NCBI GenBank assembly: GCA_905221605.1
Contig: CAJNDS010001218.1
Coordinates: forward strand, 1 to 28,250
DNA from: Symbiodinium natans
Lineage: Eukaryota > Sar > Dinophyceae > Suessiales > Symbiodiniaceae
Reading direction: 5' to 3'
Length of the DNA: 28,250 bases
Both the position numbers and the translations under genes were made by a program. Positions 17,823-25,853 of the stretch are shown in pieces. Position 1 is the stretch's first letter. Each line of letters opens with the position of its first letter. The notes below the pieces were generated by a model. It made no database searches, was not told the origin of the DNA, and saw only the letters and a list, made by a program, of their open reading frames with translations.

Positions 17823-18357
17823 TTACATAATTTTTTTTATTGGTTGAGTATTATTAGCAGTATTAAATTCACTTCTTCCCTGATCAAAAAAGTTAAAATA
17901 ACTGTGTGGGTTTAATGTCCCTTGTGGAACTGTTATACTACCTGTATCCAAAACAGCCACTGGATCTAACGCCGTCCTGAAATTTAAATGATTGTCATCT
18001 CTGGCAGTTGATGAAGGTAAAGATATAATAGGACTTGAATATAAATTTTCAGCATATTTATCATTAGAATTCTTATTCAACAGCCGATCCGAGACTGTGC
18101 CCAACCAAGCGTGTAACCTCTGGTGAAGTTTGAAGCATTTCGTAAGCATCTTTATATCGTTCGCTTTCTTCAAGTCTGTTAAACGGAATATGAAAAATAT
18201 CACTAAAAATATCGTTTGCTAAATTTTTACCAGAAGTGCCACTAACATATAATGTATTACCAAATTTATATAGTCCTGTTCCAGTTCTATAACTTTTATA
18301 CAAACCTTCAGCATCACTAATTAAATTAACATTATTGATATTATTATTATCTCTCAT
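17823..18357 (-). pseudogene. Class 3 lipase-like (phospholipase) gene, frameshifted
   Basis: The upstream frame from ATG 18357 has YVSGTSGKNLANDI (oxyanion/lid region) and VGHSLGSAV, the GxSxG nucleophile elbow with Ser88. It stops at once (near 18073). The next frame continues with NSNDKYAENLYSSPI, FRTALDPVAVLD (candidate catalytic Asp) and NPHSYFNF (catalytic His100 of that frame). Ser-Asp-His in this order and spacing is the alpha/beta-hydrolase lipase 3 pattern. Lipases of this kind occur in several PLVs and may help membrane penetration or escape. One small indel just after the Ser separates the triad. The frame is also open upstream of the ATG to a TAG near 18460, so the true start may be farther up. 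Confidence 0.75.
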
Positions 18358-18398
18358 ATGTTTTTGAATCTTTTGTATTATTCTTTCCCTATCACTAT

Positions 18399-18515
18399 TT
18401 ACTTGTGACGTTGTGGGCGTTCTGTTCTTTGTGTAGATGGTGGTGGTTTTCTATTGCCTCTTGCTAAATGTGGGTAACGTTGTCCTCTTATTAACAGTTC
18501 TAAATCTTTCCGCAT
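18399..18515 (-). CDS. Short basic frame, 38 aa, possible lipase N-terminus
   Basis: MRKDLELLIRGQRYPHLARG followed by an Arg/Pro-rich end. It lies immediately upstream of the lipase, partly overlapping in another frame a stretch that is open in the lipase frame. It may be an independent small gene, or the original lipase start separated by a one-base frameshift. I cannot decide from one sequence. Confidence 0.35.
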   Translation of the reverse strand: MRKDLELLIRGQRYPHLARGNRKPPPSTQRTERPQRHK

Positions 18516-18546
18516 ATTATATTACTATGTTATAAAATATTAACAA

Positions 18547-18552
18547 TCTAAT
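18547..18552 (+). promoter_or_regulatory. Late-type TCTAAT box (minor capsid candidate)
   Basis: AATCTAATTAAATATATATTA places TCTAAT 13 nt before the ATG at 18566. Confidence 0.6.
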
Positions 18553-18565
18553 TAAATATATATTA

Positions 18566-19502
18566 ATGAGTAGTAGAGTTTTAAAATACAAAAAGGTATT
18601 CGTAGATAGTGGCAGAAGACTAACCTCATCTAATTCATCAACTGATTTTGAAATTGAATTACAAGAAAATTTTGAATGTCCCGCTAATACTCAATGTTAT
18701 GTAACAGAAATAGCAATACCTAATTCATTTTATACAGTAGAAGAGGGTCATAAAGACTTTTTATATATTGAATTAGAAAATGCAGTTACACCAGTTGATA
18801 GTTTTTATGAAAAACGATCACTACAATTAGATCAGGGCATTTATACCCCATTGGGTTTAATTGAACACATAATAACAAAGGCAAATAACTTATATGCTGG
18901 AGCTGGTATAACTAATTTATTTACTGGTTCTTATGAAGAGAAACTTAACATTTATAAAATTCAAGCTAAACTTAATTACAAAGCGAAATTTTTTTTTAAC
19001 TGATGATGAAATATATGAAACAACCGATTCTGTATGGAGCATAATATTTAGAGGGGATAAGAGAATACGTCCCCAATCAATAAATAAAATGATAGGTAAT
19101 TATTCTGCGACTCAAACTGTTATAACAACTAGCAGTTTATTTACAAGCTTCCCCATTGATCTTAACCCATATAGAATATTATATATTTCTTTTCCTGAAT
19201 TATCAAATTATAATCAACATATACCAACTGGGTATTCTTCAAGTATTATTAAAAAGATTTTGGTAAATTCTGGCACTTCTGGGACTATTTACGATGAGTA
19301 TCCAATGGTTAGTGATTATATTGATGTCAGTCATAAAAATCTTAAAAGGTTGCATTTCAGAATTGTTGATGATACTAATAAAGTTGTGAATTTGCATGGT
19401 ATTGCTATTTCCTTCTCATTGATTTTCAAAAATCAAGCATTGACCAAGATTAAAGCATTCAAGCAACAACAATATTTAAAATCATTGAACCAACCAATTT
19501 AA
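18566..19502 (+). pseudogene. Minor capsid (penton-like) protein candidate, frameshifted
   Basis: The first frame (145 aa) starts KYKKVFVDSGRRLTSS, then STDFEIELQENFECP and CYVTEIAIPNSFYTVEEGH. This beta-rich opening, in which a residue list ends in a Thr/Asp-Phe strand and an 'IPNSFYTV' strand, resembles PLV and virophage penton proteins. The second frame (to 19502) continues with SVWSIIFRGDKRI, YRILYISFPELSNY and HFRIVDDTNKVVNLHG. The two are separated by a frame change at a run of nine T (18989-18997). This could be real or a homopolymer sequencing error. Combined length of about 310 aa fits a penton protein. It is divergently oriented from the lipase, with a late-type promoter. Confidence 0.65.
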
Positions 19503-19533
19503 AAACTGCCCTAATCAATTATTAATAATATTG

Positions 19534-19558
19534 TTTCTATTTTACATAAAAATAGAAA
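19534..19558. terminator. Hairpin after minor capsid gene
   Basis: TTTCTATTTT and AAAATAGAAA flank ACATA, a perfect 10-bp stem in the gap between the stop at 19502 and the next gene. It fits a transcript 3'-end structure. Confidence 0.4.
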
Positions 19559-19580
19559 TAATATAAACTATTATATATAA

Positions 19581-20144
19581 ATGTCAGCCGATGAAGTTAA
19601 TACAATTATTGAAGCAGATACAGAAGTAAAGAATGAAGAAGCACCAGAAATAAGTGTTGAACAACCAACTGAAGCAGTTGAAAACAAAGTAGTAAAACCA
19701 AAAGCAAAACCAAAGGCAACACCAAAACCAGAACCTAAAGAATTATCCCCTGATGATTTCCAAACTAGGGCAGAAAGGATTAAACATAAAAAAGTTAAAT
19801 GTGAAGGTTGTGATGCTGTTTTAAATCTTAAAACTTACAGATATACCCACAAATGTAAGGGCAAATTAGAAGATAAAGAAATTAAACCAAAACCAAAAGC
19901 AAAAGTCAAAGCAGTAGCAGTAAAGCCACTAACCAATTCATCACCCTTAAATGATATTTCCAATATTGAAGAAAGAATACAACAGTATCAACAACCAGTT
20001 CAAGCACCGCCAGAACCAAAACCATTTAGTATTCAAGATTACTACAAACAATTAAGGCAAGACGCTGTTAATAGGAAAAAAGCAGAGGTGGATAATCTTA
20101 CTAAAAATATTTTTAAAGGTTGTCGTGCTAAAAAAAGATTTTAA
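19581..20144 (+). CDS. Lys/Pro-rich protein with C2HC-like knuckle, 187 aa
   Basis: An acidic N-terminus (1-35) is followed by KPKAKPKATPKPEPKE (39-54), a basic Pro/Ala/Lys repeat like those of histone H1 tails. VKCEGCDAVL...YTHKC (Cys74, Cys77, His90, Cys92) could bind zinc. A second KPKPKAKVKA tract and a basic C-terminus (GCRAKKRF) follow. The composition suggests a DNA-condensing or core protein. No late-type TCTA box is seen; the leader is ACTATTATATATAA. It is the first of a run of plus-strand genes with probable virion roles. The frame is intact. Confidence 0.6.
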   Translation: MSADEVNTIIEADTEVKNEEAPEISVEQPTEAVENKVVKPKAKPKATPKPEPKELSPDDFQTRAERIKHKKVKCEGCDAVLNLKTYRYTHKCKGKLEDKEIKPKPKAKVKAVAVKPLTNSSPLNDISNIEERIQQYQQPVQAPPEPKPFSIQDYYKQLRQDAVNRKKAEVDNLTKNIFKGCRAKKRF

Positions 20145-20175
20145 TAAAAAATAAAAATATCATTAATAATATATA

Positions 20176-20511
20176 ATGATTTCGCCATACAAAAGATCTA
20201 AACTACGAAAGAAAATGAAGGGAGCAATTAATGCAGTATTGCCATTAAGCTATACTAGTTCAGGTTATTCACCGTTTGAATTTCATGATCTAACCTATTT
20301 ACAGCATTTGCGAGAAATGTTAAAATTACAAGAGACTAAAGAATTTACAAGAGCACAGCGTGAGGCATTAATAGAACAATCAAAGCGTGATAATTACCGT
20401 CAAGAATTGTTAAGGCTTCAAAATGAAATTCCTAGATATTCTACAGGTCACCCAACAAAAGCACATTTAGAACAAAGAACTAAAGAACTTGAAAATTTAC
20501 TTAAAATGTAA
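20176..20511 (+). CDS. Hypothetical protein, 111 aa, helical
   Basis: MISPYKRSKLRKKMKGAINA opens with a basic stretch. The rest is charged alpha-helix (LQHLREMLKLQETKEFTRAQ region). It has no recognised family, membrane segment or Cys motif. It sits 31 nt after the previous gene and 30 nt before the next, in a compact plus-strand cluster. It is intact and may be a small structural or scaffold protein. Confidence 0.5.
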   Translation: MISPYKRSKLRKKMKGAINAVLPLSYTSSGYSPFEFHDLTYLQHLREMLKLQETKEFTRAQREALIEQSKRDNYRQELLRLQNEIPRYSTGHPTKAHLEQRTKELENLLKM

Positions 20512-20521
20512 AAAATTAAAT

Positions 20522-20527
20522 TCTAAT
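20522..20527 (+). promoter_or_regulatory. Late-type TCTAAT box (302-codon gene)
   Basis: TTCTAATTTTAAATATATATT places TCTAAT 14 nt before the ATG at 20542. Confidence 0.5.
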
Positions 20528-20541
20528 TTTAAATATATATT

Positions 20542-21450
20542 ATGATGAAACGATTAAGTCCTAATGCTTATGGATTACGAAGGCAATTAACTTATGAAGA
20601 AGTGGCGGGAATGCTTGATAATTCTAAATTATTTACCCCTTTACCAGAATACCCTTATACAGAATATAAAGATAGTTTTGAAGGTAGTTATTTTGATAAT
20701 ATAAATGAAAGAATAGATTTAATGAAAGACCAACAACAGAGAATTCTTGAAAGGCAAATGACTGAAGCAATGTTAAGAAAAGAAGCAACAAGTAGAGGTA
20801 TTGATCATAATCTTTTAAGAGCACAAAGAGAACGAGAACAAAGAGAACAAACAGCGCCCATTTTTTAAGATATTGGAGATGATCAAGGACGCACAGAAGA
20901 AAGTGAAATGATGAGCGCAATGAGTTTTGGAGAACACAAGGCAAGACTTGAAGAACTAGTAAGGGATTTTGCAGAACAGGAAGAACGAGACACCAATTCA
21001 ACAAGAGATCGCATAAGTGAAATAATGAATAGAGGAACTGATACAGAATTTCATAGGTTGGCAAGAGAAACACAGCCTGTTAAAATGCCAGAACCAGAAG
21101 GTGTTTTTGATACGGGAGCAGGAAGCGGAAGACCTCGGACAATCACTGATTTTTCATCAATAGATCCAGATGTTATGAGTTTTGGAAGATTAAAAGATTT
21201 GTTTGACTCGGCGATTAAGAAACAAGAAGTATCAACTAATGGTATAATTGTGTTTAATGATATTATTCAACAAAGGCAAGACAAAGAATTACCTGATAGC
21301 ACAACATTAGATTTATTAAGAAGTCTATTTAAAAAGGAATTTATTGATCAAGAATTTGTAAGAGGTAAAATCGCACAACGAGGAAAACAATACACTGATA
21401 CACTATTACAGAGAGCCGAAGCCAAAGCTAAGGCAAAAAGCCAGATGTGA
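20542..21450 (+). pseudogene. Hypothetical coiled-coil protein with in-frame TAA
   Basis: One reading frame runs from ATG 20542 to 21450 with a single TAA at 20866-20868. Sequence on both sides has the same coding style (QREREQREQTAPIF before, DIGDDQGRTEESEMM after), so a nonsense change is more likely than two genes. The first part is Arg/Glu-rich helix. The second has SFGEHKARLEELVRDFAEQE and, later, RPRTITDFSSIDPDVMSFGR and a helical C-terminus. It has a late-type promoter and is probably a virion-associated protein. Function unknown. The TAA follows a T run (ATTTTTTAA), so error in the homopolymer is possible, though the frame is kept. Confidence 0.6.
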
Positions 21451-21470
21451 TATTTAAACAAATACAAAAA

Positions 21471-21476
21471 TCTAAC
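21471..21476 (+). promoter_or_regulatory. Late-type TCTAAC box (238-aa gene)
   Basis: AAATCTAACATAAAATATAA places TCTAAC 11 nt before the ATG at 21488. Confidence 0.5.
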
Positions 21477-21487
21477 ATAAAATATAA

Positions 21488-22204
21488 ATGTTTCACGCTA
21501 GATACAAAAAGAAACGGATAGTGAAAGATGATGATGATTTATTACTGCCTCATTATTATAATCCTTATCATTCAGAATATTATAGAAGCCCATTTAAATC
21601 TAGCAATTATTATTTTAGAGATGCTACAACACAAAAAGATTATCAAATACAAAACCACGATATATTTCCACATATGTATGATATTATTGACGCCCATGCG
21701 GATTTAAGTAAAACTAATCGTGAAAATAAAGGCGATGCGATTTTACAAACAATACAATATATGTTTAAGAAGAATCAAACCCCTTACAGTTCCATAGCAT
21801 CATCTAAAAAGAGTAGCAGTAGTAGTAGTAGCGATGATAGCAAACCTTCACCAAATCAACAATTATTACATGATTTAGCAACTGTAGCAAGATTAGGAGG
21901 TAAGGCATTATATTACGGTGGCAAGGGTGTTTATAAAGGAATTAAAGCAGGTGTGGATACTTATAATTGGTTAAACGAAGAAGAAGATGAAGAAGTAAAA
22001 CCACCTATAGATGAAGAAGTATTTAATAGAACTCAACGAATAGTAAGAAGAGGGGCAAGTCGTAGCAGATCACCAGAGATTACTAGAAGAGAAAGAAGCA
22101 GAAGTAGAGATGACGAAGAACCATCAGGCAGTAATGACGCTATGAGAATAATTAGAAGAGGGGCAAGTAGAAGCAGGGATTCAACTCCACCTAAAAGAAA
22201 GTAA
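21488..22204 (+). CDS. SR-repeat, Gly-rich amphipathic virion protein candidate, 238 aa
   Basis: The Tyr/Asp-rich N-terminus (LLPHYYNPYHSEYYRS) is followed by a Ser run (SSKKSSSSSSSDD), a Gly-rich amphipathic segment (ARLGGKALYYGGKGVYKGIK, about 137-156), an acidic block, and a C-terminus with two copies of RI(V/I)RRGASRSR separated by RRERSRSRDDEE. The combination of an amphipathic helix with basic Arg/Ser tails is reminiscent of adenovirus-type minor core or membrane-lytic proteins, but I cannot assign a family. It is intact with a late-type box. It would be expected inside the capsid bound to DNA, which is inference. Confidence 0.55.
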   Translation: MFHARYKKKRIVKDDDDLLLPHYYNPYHSEYYRSPFKSSNYYFRDATTQKDYQIQNHDIFPHMYDIIDAHADLSKTNRENKGDAILQTIQYMFKKNQTPYSSIASSKKSSSSSSSDDSKPSPNQQLLHDLATVARLGGKALYYGGKGVYKGIKAGVDTYNWLNEEEDEEVKPPIDEEVFNRTQRIVRRGASRSRSPEITRRERSRSRDDEEPSGSNDAMRIIRRGASRSRDSTPPKRK

Positions 22205-22205
22205 T

Positions 22206-22241
22206 CATAATAATATTAAAAATCTAATTAATATTATTATG
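22206..22241. promoter_or_regulatory. Hairpin with late-type box before DUF5754-like gene
   Basis: CATAATAATATT (22206-22217) and AATATTATTATG (22230-22241) are exact reverse complements. The 12-nt loop holds TCTAAT at 22223-22228, 10 nt before the ATG at 22239. The stem string is identical to that of the hairpin at 9769. It separates two tandem plus-strand genes. Confidence 0.5.
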
Positions 22242-22535
22242 ACTGAAGTAATTATTAAAAAAAGTTCTAAACCAGATAAAAAATATGATGCAGTTATCAA
22301 TGGTAAGAAAATAGTTTCATTTGGACAAGCAGGGGCAAGTGATTTTATCCTACATCGTGATGAAGAAAGGAAGCAAAGATATATTGACAGGCATCGTAAA
22401 AATGAAAATTGGAATGATCACACCACAAGCGGTTTCTACTCTCGTTGGATTACTTGGGAAAAGCCAACACTAAAAGAAGCAGTTTCTAACGTAAATAAAA
22501 AGTTCCCAAATTTGAATGTAAAATTAAGTATTTAA
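22239..22535 (+). CDS. DUF5754-like protein, 98 aa
   Basis: KYDAVINGKKIVSFGQAGAS, DFILHRDEERKQRYIDRHRK, SGFYSRWITWEKPTLKEAV and a final strand match what I remember of the DUF5754 family, present in giant viruses, virophages and PLVs. The conserved core has the pattern FG..G..D...H.D..R...Y..RH followed by GF.S.W..W. Function is unknown, and it is usually a single-domain protein of about 100 aa. It has a late-type box, lies at the end of the virion gene cluster, and is intact. Confidence 0.75.
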   Translation: MTEVIIKKSSKPDKKYDAVINGKKIVSFGQAGASDFILHRDEERKQRYIDRHRKNENWNDHTTSGFYSRWITWEKPTLKEAVSNVNKKFPNLNVKLSI

Positions 22536-22570
22536 AGAAATAAATATATATAATATATCTTAAAAATAGT

Positions 22571-22581
22571 ATTAAAGAAAT
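22571..22581 (+). promoter_or_regulatory. Early-type box ATTAAAGAAAT (zinc-finger gene)
   Basis: ATAGTATTAAAGAAATATTT ends about 20 nt before the ATG at 22602. An imperfect second copy (ATTTAAAGAAAT) lies at the end of the previous gene. Confidence 0.6.
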
Positions 22582-22601
22582 ATTTCTGTATAATATAAAT
22601 A

Positions 22602-22895
22602 ATGACTGAAACAAACAATACAGATATTGATGATGAAAATATTACAACAAGTGAAGAAGAAATAAGAATTAATTTAAGAAAGCAAATAAAGGATTTACGG
22701 CAACAATTAAAGGACCATTCAACATAGAAGGATAAACTGCCAAAAGATCCAGAATATTTTAAAAAGTATCAAGCAAAATTATACAAAGAAAAATTATGTG
22801 AAAGAGTGCCGTGCGAATTATGCGGAAGATTACAAACGTTAAAGCATATGAAAGAGCACCAACAGAAACCAATATGTTTAAGAAATAGAAAATAA
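22602..22895 (+). pseudogene. Small zinc-finger gene with in-frame TAG
   Basis: 98 codons from ATG 22602 to TAA, with a TAG at 22725-22727 (codon 42). Before it: MTETNNTDIDDENITTSEEE and a basic helix. After it: a C2HC-like pattern with CELCGRLQTLKHMKEHQQKP. The helix plus finger suggest a nucleic-acid-binding regulator. It follows an early-type box. If TAG were read through it would be whole. As neighbouring long genes use CAA/CAG for Gln and lack internal TAG, I treat it as a nonsense mutation. Confidence 0.5.
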
Positions 22896-22926
22896 TTTTT
22901 AGTCTAAAAATAAGGTTTAAAATAGT

Positions 22927-22937
22927 ATTAAAGAAAT
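22927..22937 (+). promoter_or_regulatory. Early-type box ATTAAAGAAAT (replicase)
   Basis: ATAGTATTAAAGAAATGTT, with the same core as the box at 22571, lies 28 nt before the ATG at 22966. Confidence 0.6.
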
Positions 22938-22965
22938 GTTATTATAATATATTATATATATTATA

Positions 22966-25461
22966 ATGACATTTGACCTGACAGAACTGACCCTTCAAAT
23001 TCCAAAATCAAAATCAATTCTTAATAATATAAAAATAAAAGAAAATATTAATTTAAATACTTTAAGAATTATTAACCAATCAGACATTTTAAATGTATCA
23101 GATGATTAATTATAATGAGAAAGCACTTATACAAAAATATTCAAACATTCAAAAATTTCAAAAAGGCATTATTTCTTATGAAAGTAAATTTATAGATGAT
23201 AAAAATAATCACTACGGTAGAGCATATCCAGAAAAAATAGGATTAGTATCATTAAGAAGAAAATTAAAAAATACATTAATTAGAAGTAATGACAAATTTA
23301 ATTATATTGATTTAGGATATTAAAAATTGAATTCCTACTATTTTTTTAAACGTTGCTAAAAAGTTTAAAAATGAAATAGACGAATATATAAATAAACACA
23401 TAACGATATTTAGTAATGAAAAAAATATGCCAGATGAAGATACAACAGATGAAGAATTAAAAGAAATGAAATACAAATTAAAATATTTAACAGGAGCAAA
23501 GAAAACAAAATTTAAAACATTAGAAGAATATGTTAAAAAACAGAAGTAAATTATTTAAAACTTTTCTAATGAGTTAGGATGTGATGAAGCAGTATTAAAA
23601 ACGCTTTTTAATAGTTTAACTCATGGCGGTAAATATAAACATTGGAGAGAACAGAATAAAATAGAAAATGTTGATGACGATGTTGATGAATTTATTAAAT
23701 CATTTGAAAAAGAATTACTAACACTTGGAGATGTGATCAGCAATAATAATTATGACTTTCAATATAGTTTGATTAAGAAATCTAATGAGGAAGACAAAGA
23801 ATTTAGAAATATTAACACATCTACGGCATCAATGTATTATTATACTGTTGAAAGAATTTTATTAGAGCATGCCATTGAATTTTTAATTAATAAAAATATT
23901 ATTACAGTTGATATTTTAGGCAAAGATAAATATGATTACGAAAATAACATTTACGATTTTATTTATGAATATGACGGTATTAAAATCCCGAATAATATAA
24001 ATGCTAATGAAATTACAAATATTTTAAATGAATTAAATAATCATATCTTTAATACTACTGGTTTTAATATTGAATTTTGTAATAAAGCGATTACAGAAAT
24101 GATAGGCGATAAAGAGTTGCAAAAAATTAAGAATAGTAAATTAATAACTTATGAAGAAGTAAAAGACGAGTTTGAAGTAAATAATTTTAAATTAAGATCG
24201 CCTTATTGTTTTGTTGCACTTAATAAACGAACAGACGATACAGTTATTAGAGGTAAAGAAGATTTTTTGAATGTGTATGAAAATATGTTTTTTCAAAGGA
24301 AGGAAACTAATAAGAAAACTGGCGAAACAGAAATTAAGAAAGTCAATTTTGTTAAAGAATGGTTAAAAGATGAAAATATTAAAACTTATGAAAAATTTAA
24401 CTTCCTACCAGCAACAGAAACGCCACCGTATATATTTAATATGTTTAAAGGATACAAGGCAGAAAAGGTAAATATTATTAAAACAGATATAGAAAATAGT
24501 AATATATGGTTTCATATTAAAAATAATATTTGTTGTAATGATGAAATCAGGTTTAATTATTTAATGAACTGGATCGCTAATATTATACAGCATCCATTAA
24601 AGAAAACAGAAACAGCATTAATTATTAAAGGGCGTCAAGGGTGCGGTAAAGATGCATTTACTGACTTTTTGGAAAATATAATAGGTGAGGATTATGTAAA
24701 TAAAAGTCAAAATAATGATAATTTCTTTGGTAATTTTAACGATGGATGCAAAAATAAATAAATTTGTATTGTTGATGAAACATCAGGCAAAGATACATTT
24801 AGTAAAGATGAAAATATCAAAAGTGCCATTACACGAAAGAAGGTTACGATCAATGGTAAATATGAAAAGAAATTAGAAGGTATTAATGATGCCACACATT
24901 ATATTTTTCTAACAAATAATGATAATCCAGTAAAAATATCTTATGGCGATAGAAGATTTGTATTATATGAAGCGGGGGAAGGATACACAAGAAATAAAGA
25001 TTTCTTTTCAAAATTGTATGATGAATATAATAATAACATATACACCAAAGCATGCTATAACTATTTTAAAAATTTAGATATAAGTAATTTTAATTTTGAT
25101 AAAGAGAGACCAGTTAGTAAATCTTATGAAAATATGTTAGAAACTAATACGCCAGTTATGGCATTATTTTTAGAAGATTATTTAAATGATATTCATTGGG
25201 ATGATAATGTAATTAATATCACAGTTGATAAAATGTTTAATAATTATAATAACTTTATTGTAAGAGATAGATATGAAAAATCTACATTAAGTAAGAAAAT
25301 GTTTAGTAGTCATATTAAAAATTATACAGGTATTGAAGATGGTAAAAGAAATGGTAATATGAGAACAATTGATATGCTAGAAAATACATTAATAACAGAA
25401 ATTATTTTAATACTACTATAAATTAAACATAGACAAACCAGATATACCAACCAACAACTAA
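22966..25461 (+). pseudogene. TVpol-like polymerase fused to SF3 (D5-like) helicase, decayed
   Basis: One long gene is recognisable across three frames. N-terminal part: MTFDLTELTLQIP, then HYGRAYPEKIGLVSLRRKLK and YIDLGY, then IPTIFLNVAKK, resembling the conserved 'GR.YP...L' and D-x-x-x-N-x-H-P motif A of the family A-derived TVpol polymerases. NTSTASMYYYTVERILLEHA and YEYDGIKIPN fit later polymerase motifs. C-terminal part: FVKEWLKDE, then GRQGCGKDAFTD (Walker A), ICIVDETSGKD (Walker B), HYIFLTNNDNP (motif C) and GDRRFVLYE (Arg finger region), an SF3/DUF5906 helicase. Breaks: frameshifts near 23100 and 23325-23340, TGA at about 23328-23330, TAA at 23547, 23556 and 24759 (just before Walker B), and probably a frameshift around 25390-25420. 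The last plausible codons (NIDKPDIPTNN) run into the TIR. It would have replicated the element. Confidence 0.75.
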
Positions 25462-25820
25462 ACAAATAAAATAAACATTTTTATAATAAAACCAACATTT
25501 TTATAAATTTGTTTAAGAGTAATAATATAATAATATAACATAAATATTCTTCTGCCAGAAGTCTAAAAAAAACCATATTTTTGCCAGATTTTTTAGAGAA
25601 AAATGAATAAACATAATATTTCGTCATTTCGCCAGATGATTTTTGAAAAATTTAGGGAAATTTATTTTTCAAAATTTTATTTTCAAAATTTTATATTTTT
25701 TAAAATATCAAAAATTTGTGGTTTTTATGGCATAAATATTACACTTATTCATTTTAGGTCAAAAATGTTCGGCATTTATCCGGCATAATGCCAGATAATA
25801 TATTATTATGTTAAAAAGGT

Positions 25821-25831
25821 CTTAAAGAAAT
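25821..25831 (+). promoter_or_regulatory. Early-type box CTTAAAGAAAT (right TIR gene)
   Basis: AGGTCTTAAAGAAATAAT ends 22 nt before the ATG at 25854, the mirror of the box at 8749. Confidence 0.55.
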
Positions 25832-25853
25832 AATAACATATATTGTTAATAAA

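Noticed and set aside
20866-24761. Alternative genetic code with TAA/TAG as sense codons
   Set aside because: Intact long genes (MCP, ATPase, GIY-YIG) contain no internal TAA/TAG and use CAA/CAG for Gln. Residues at the stops do not point to one amino acid, and other genes show frameshifts as well.
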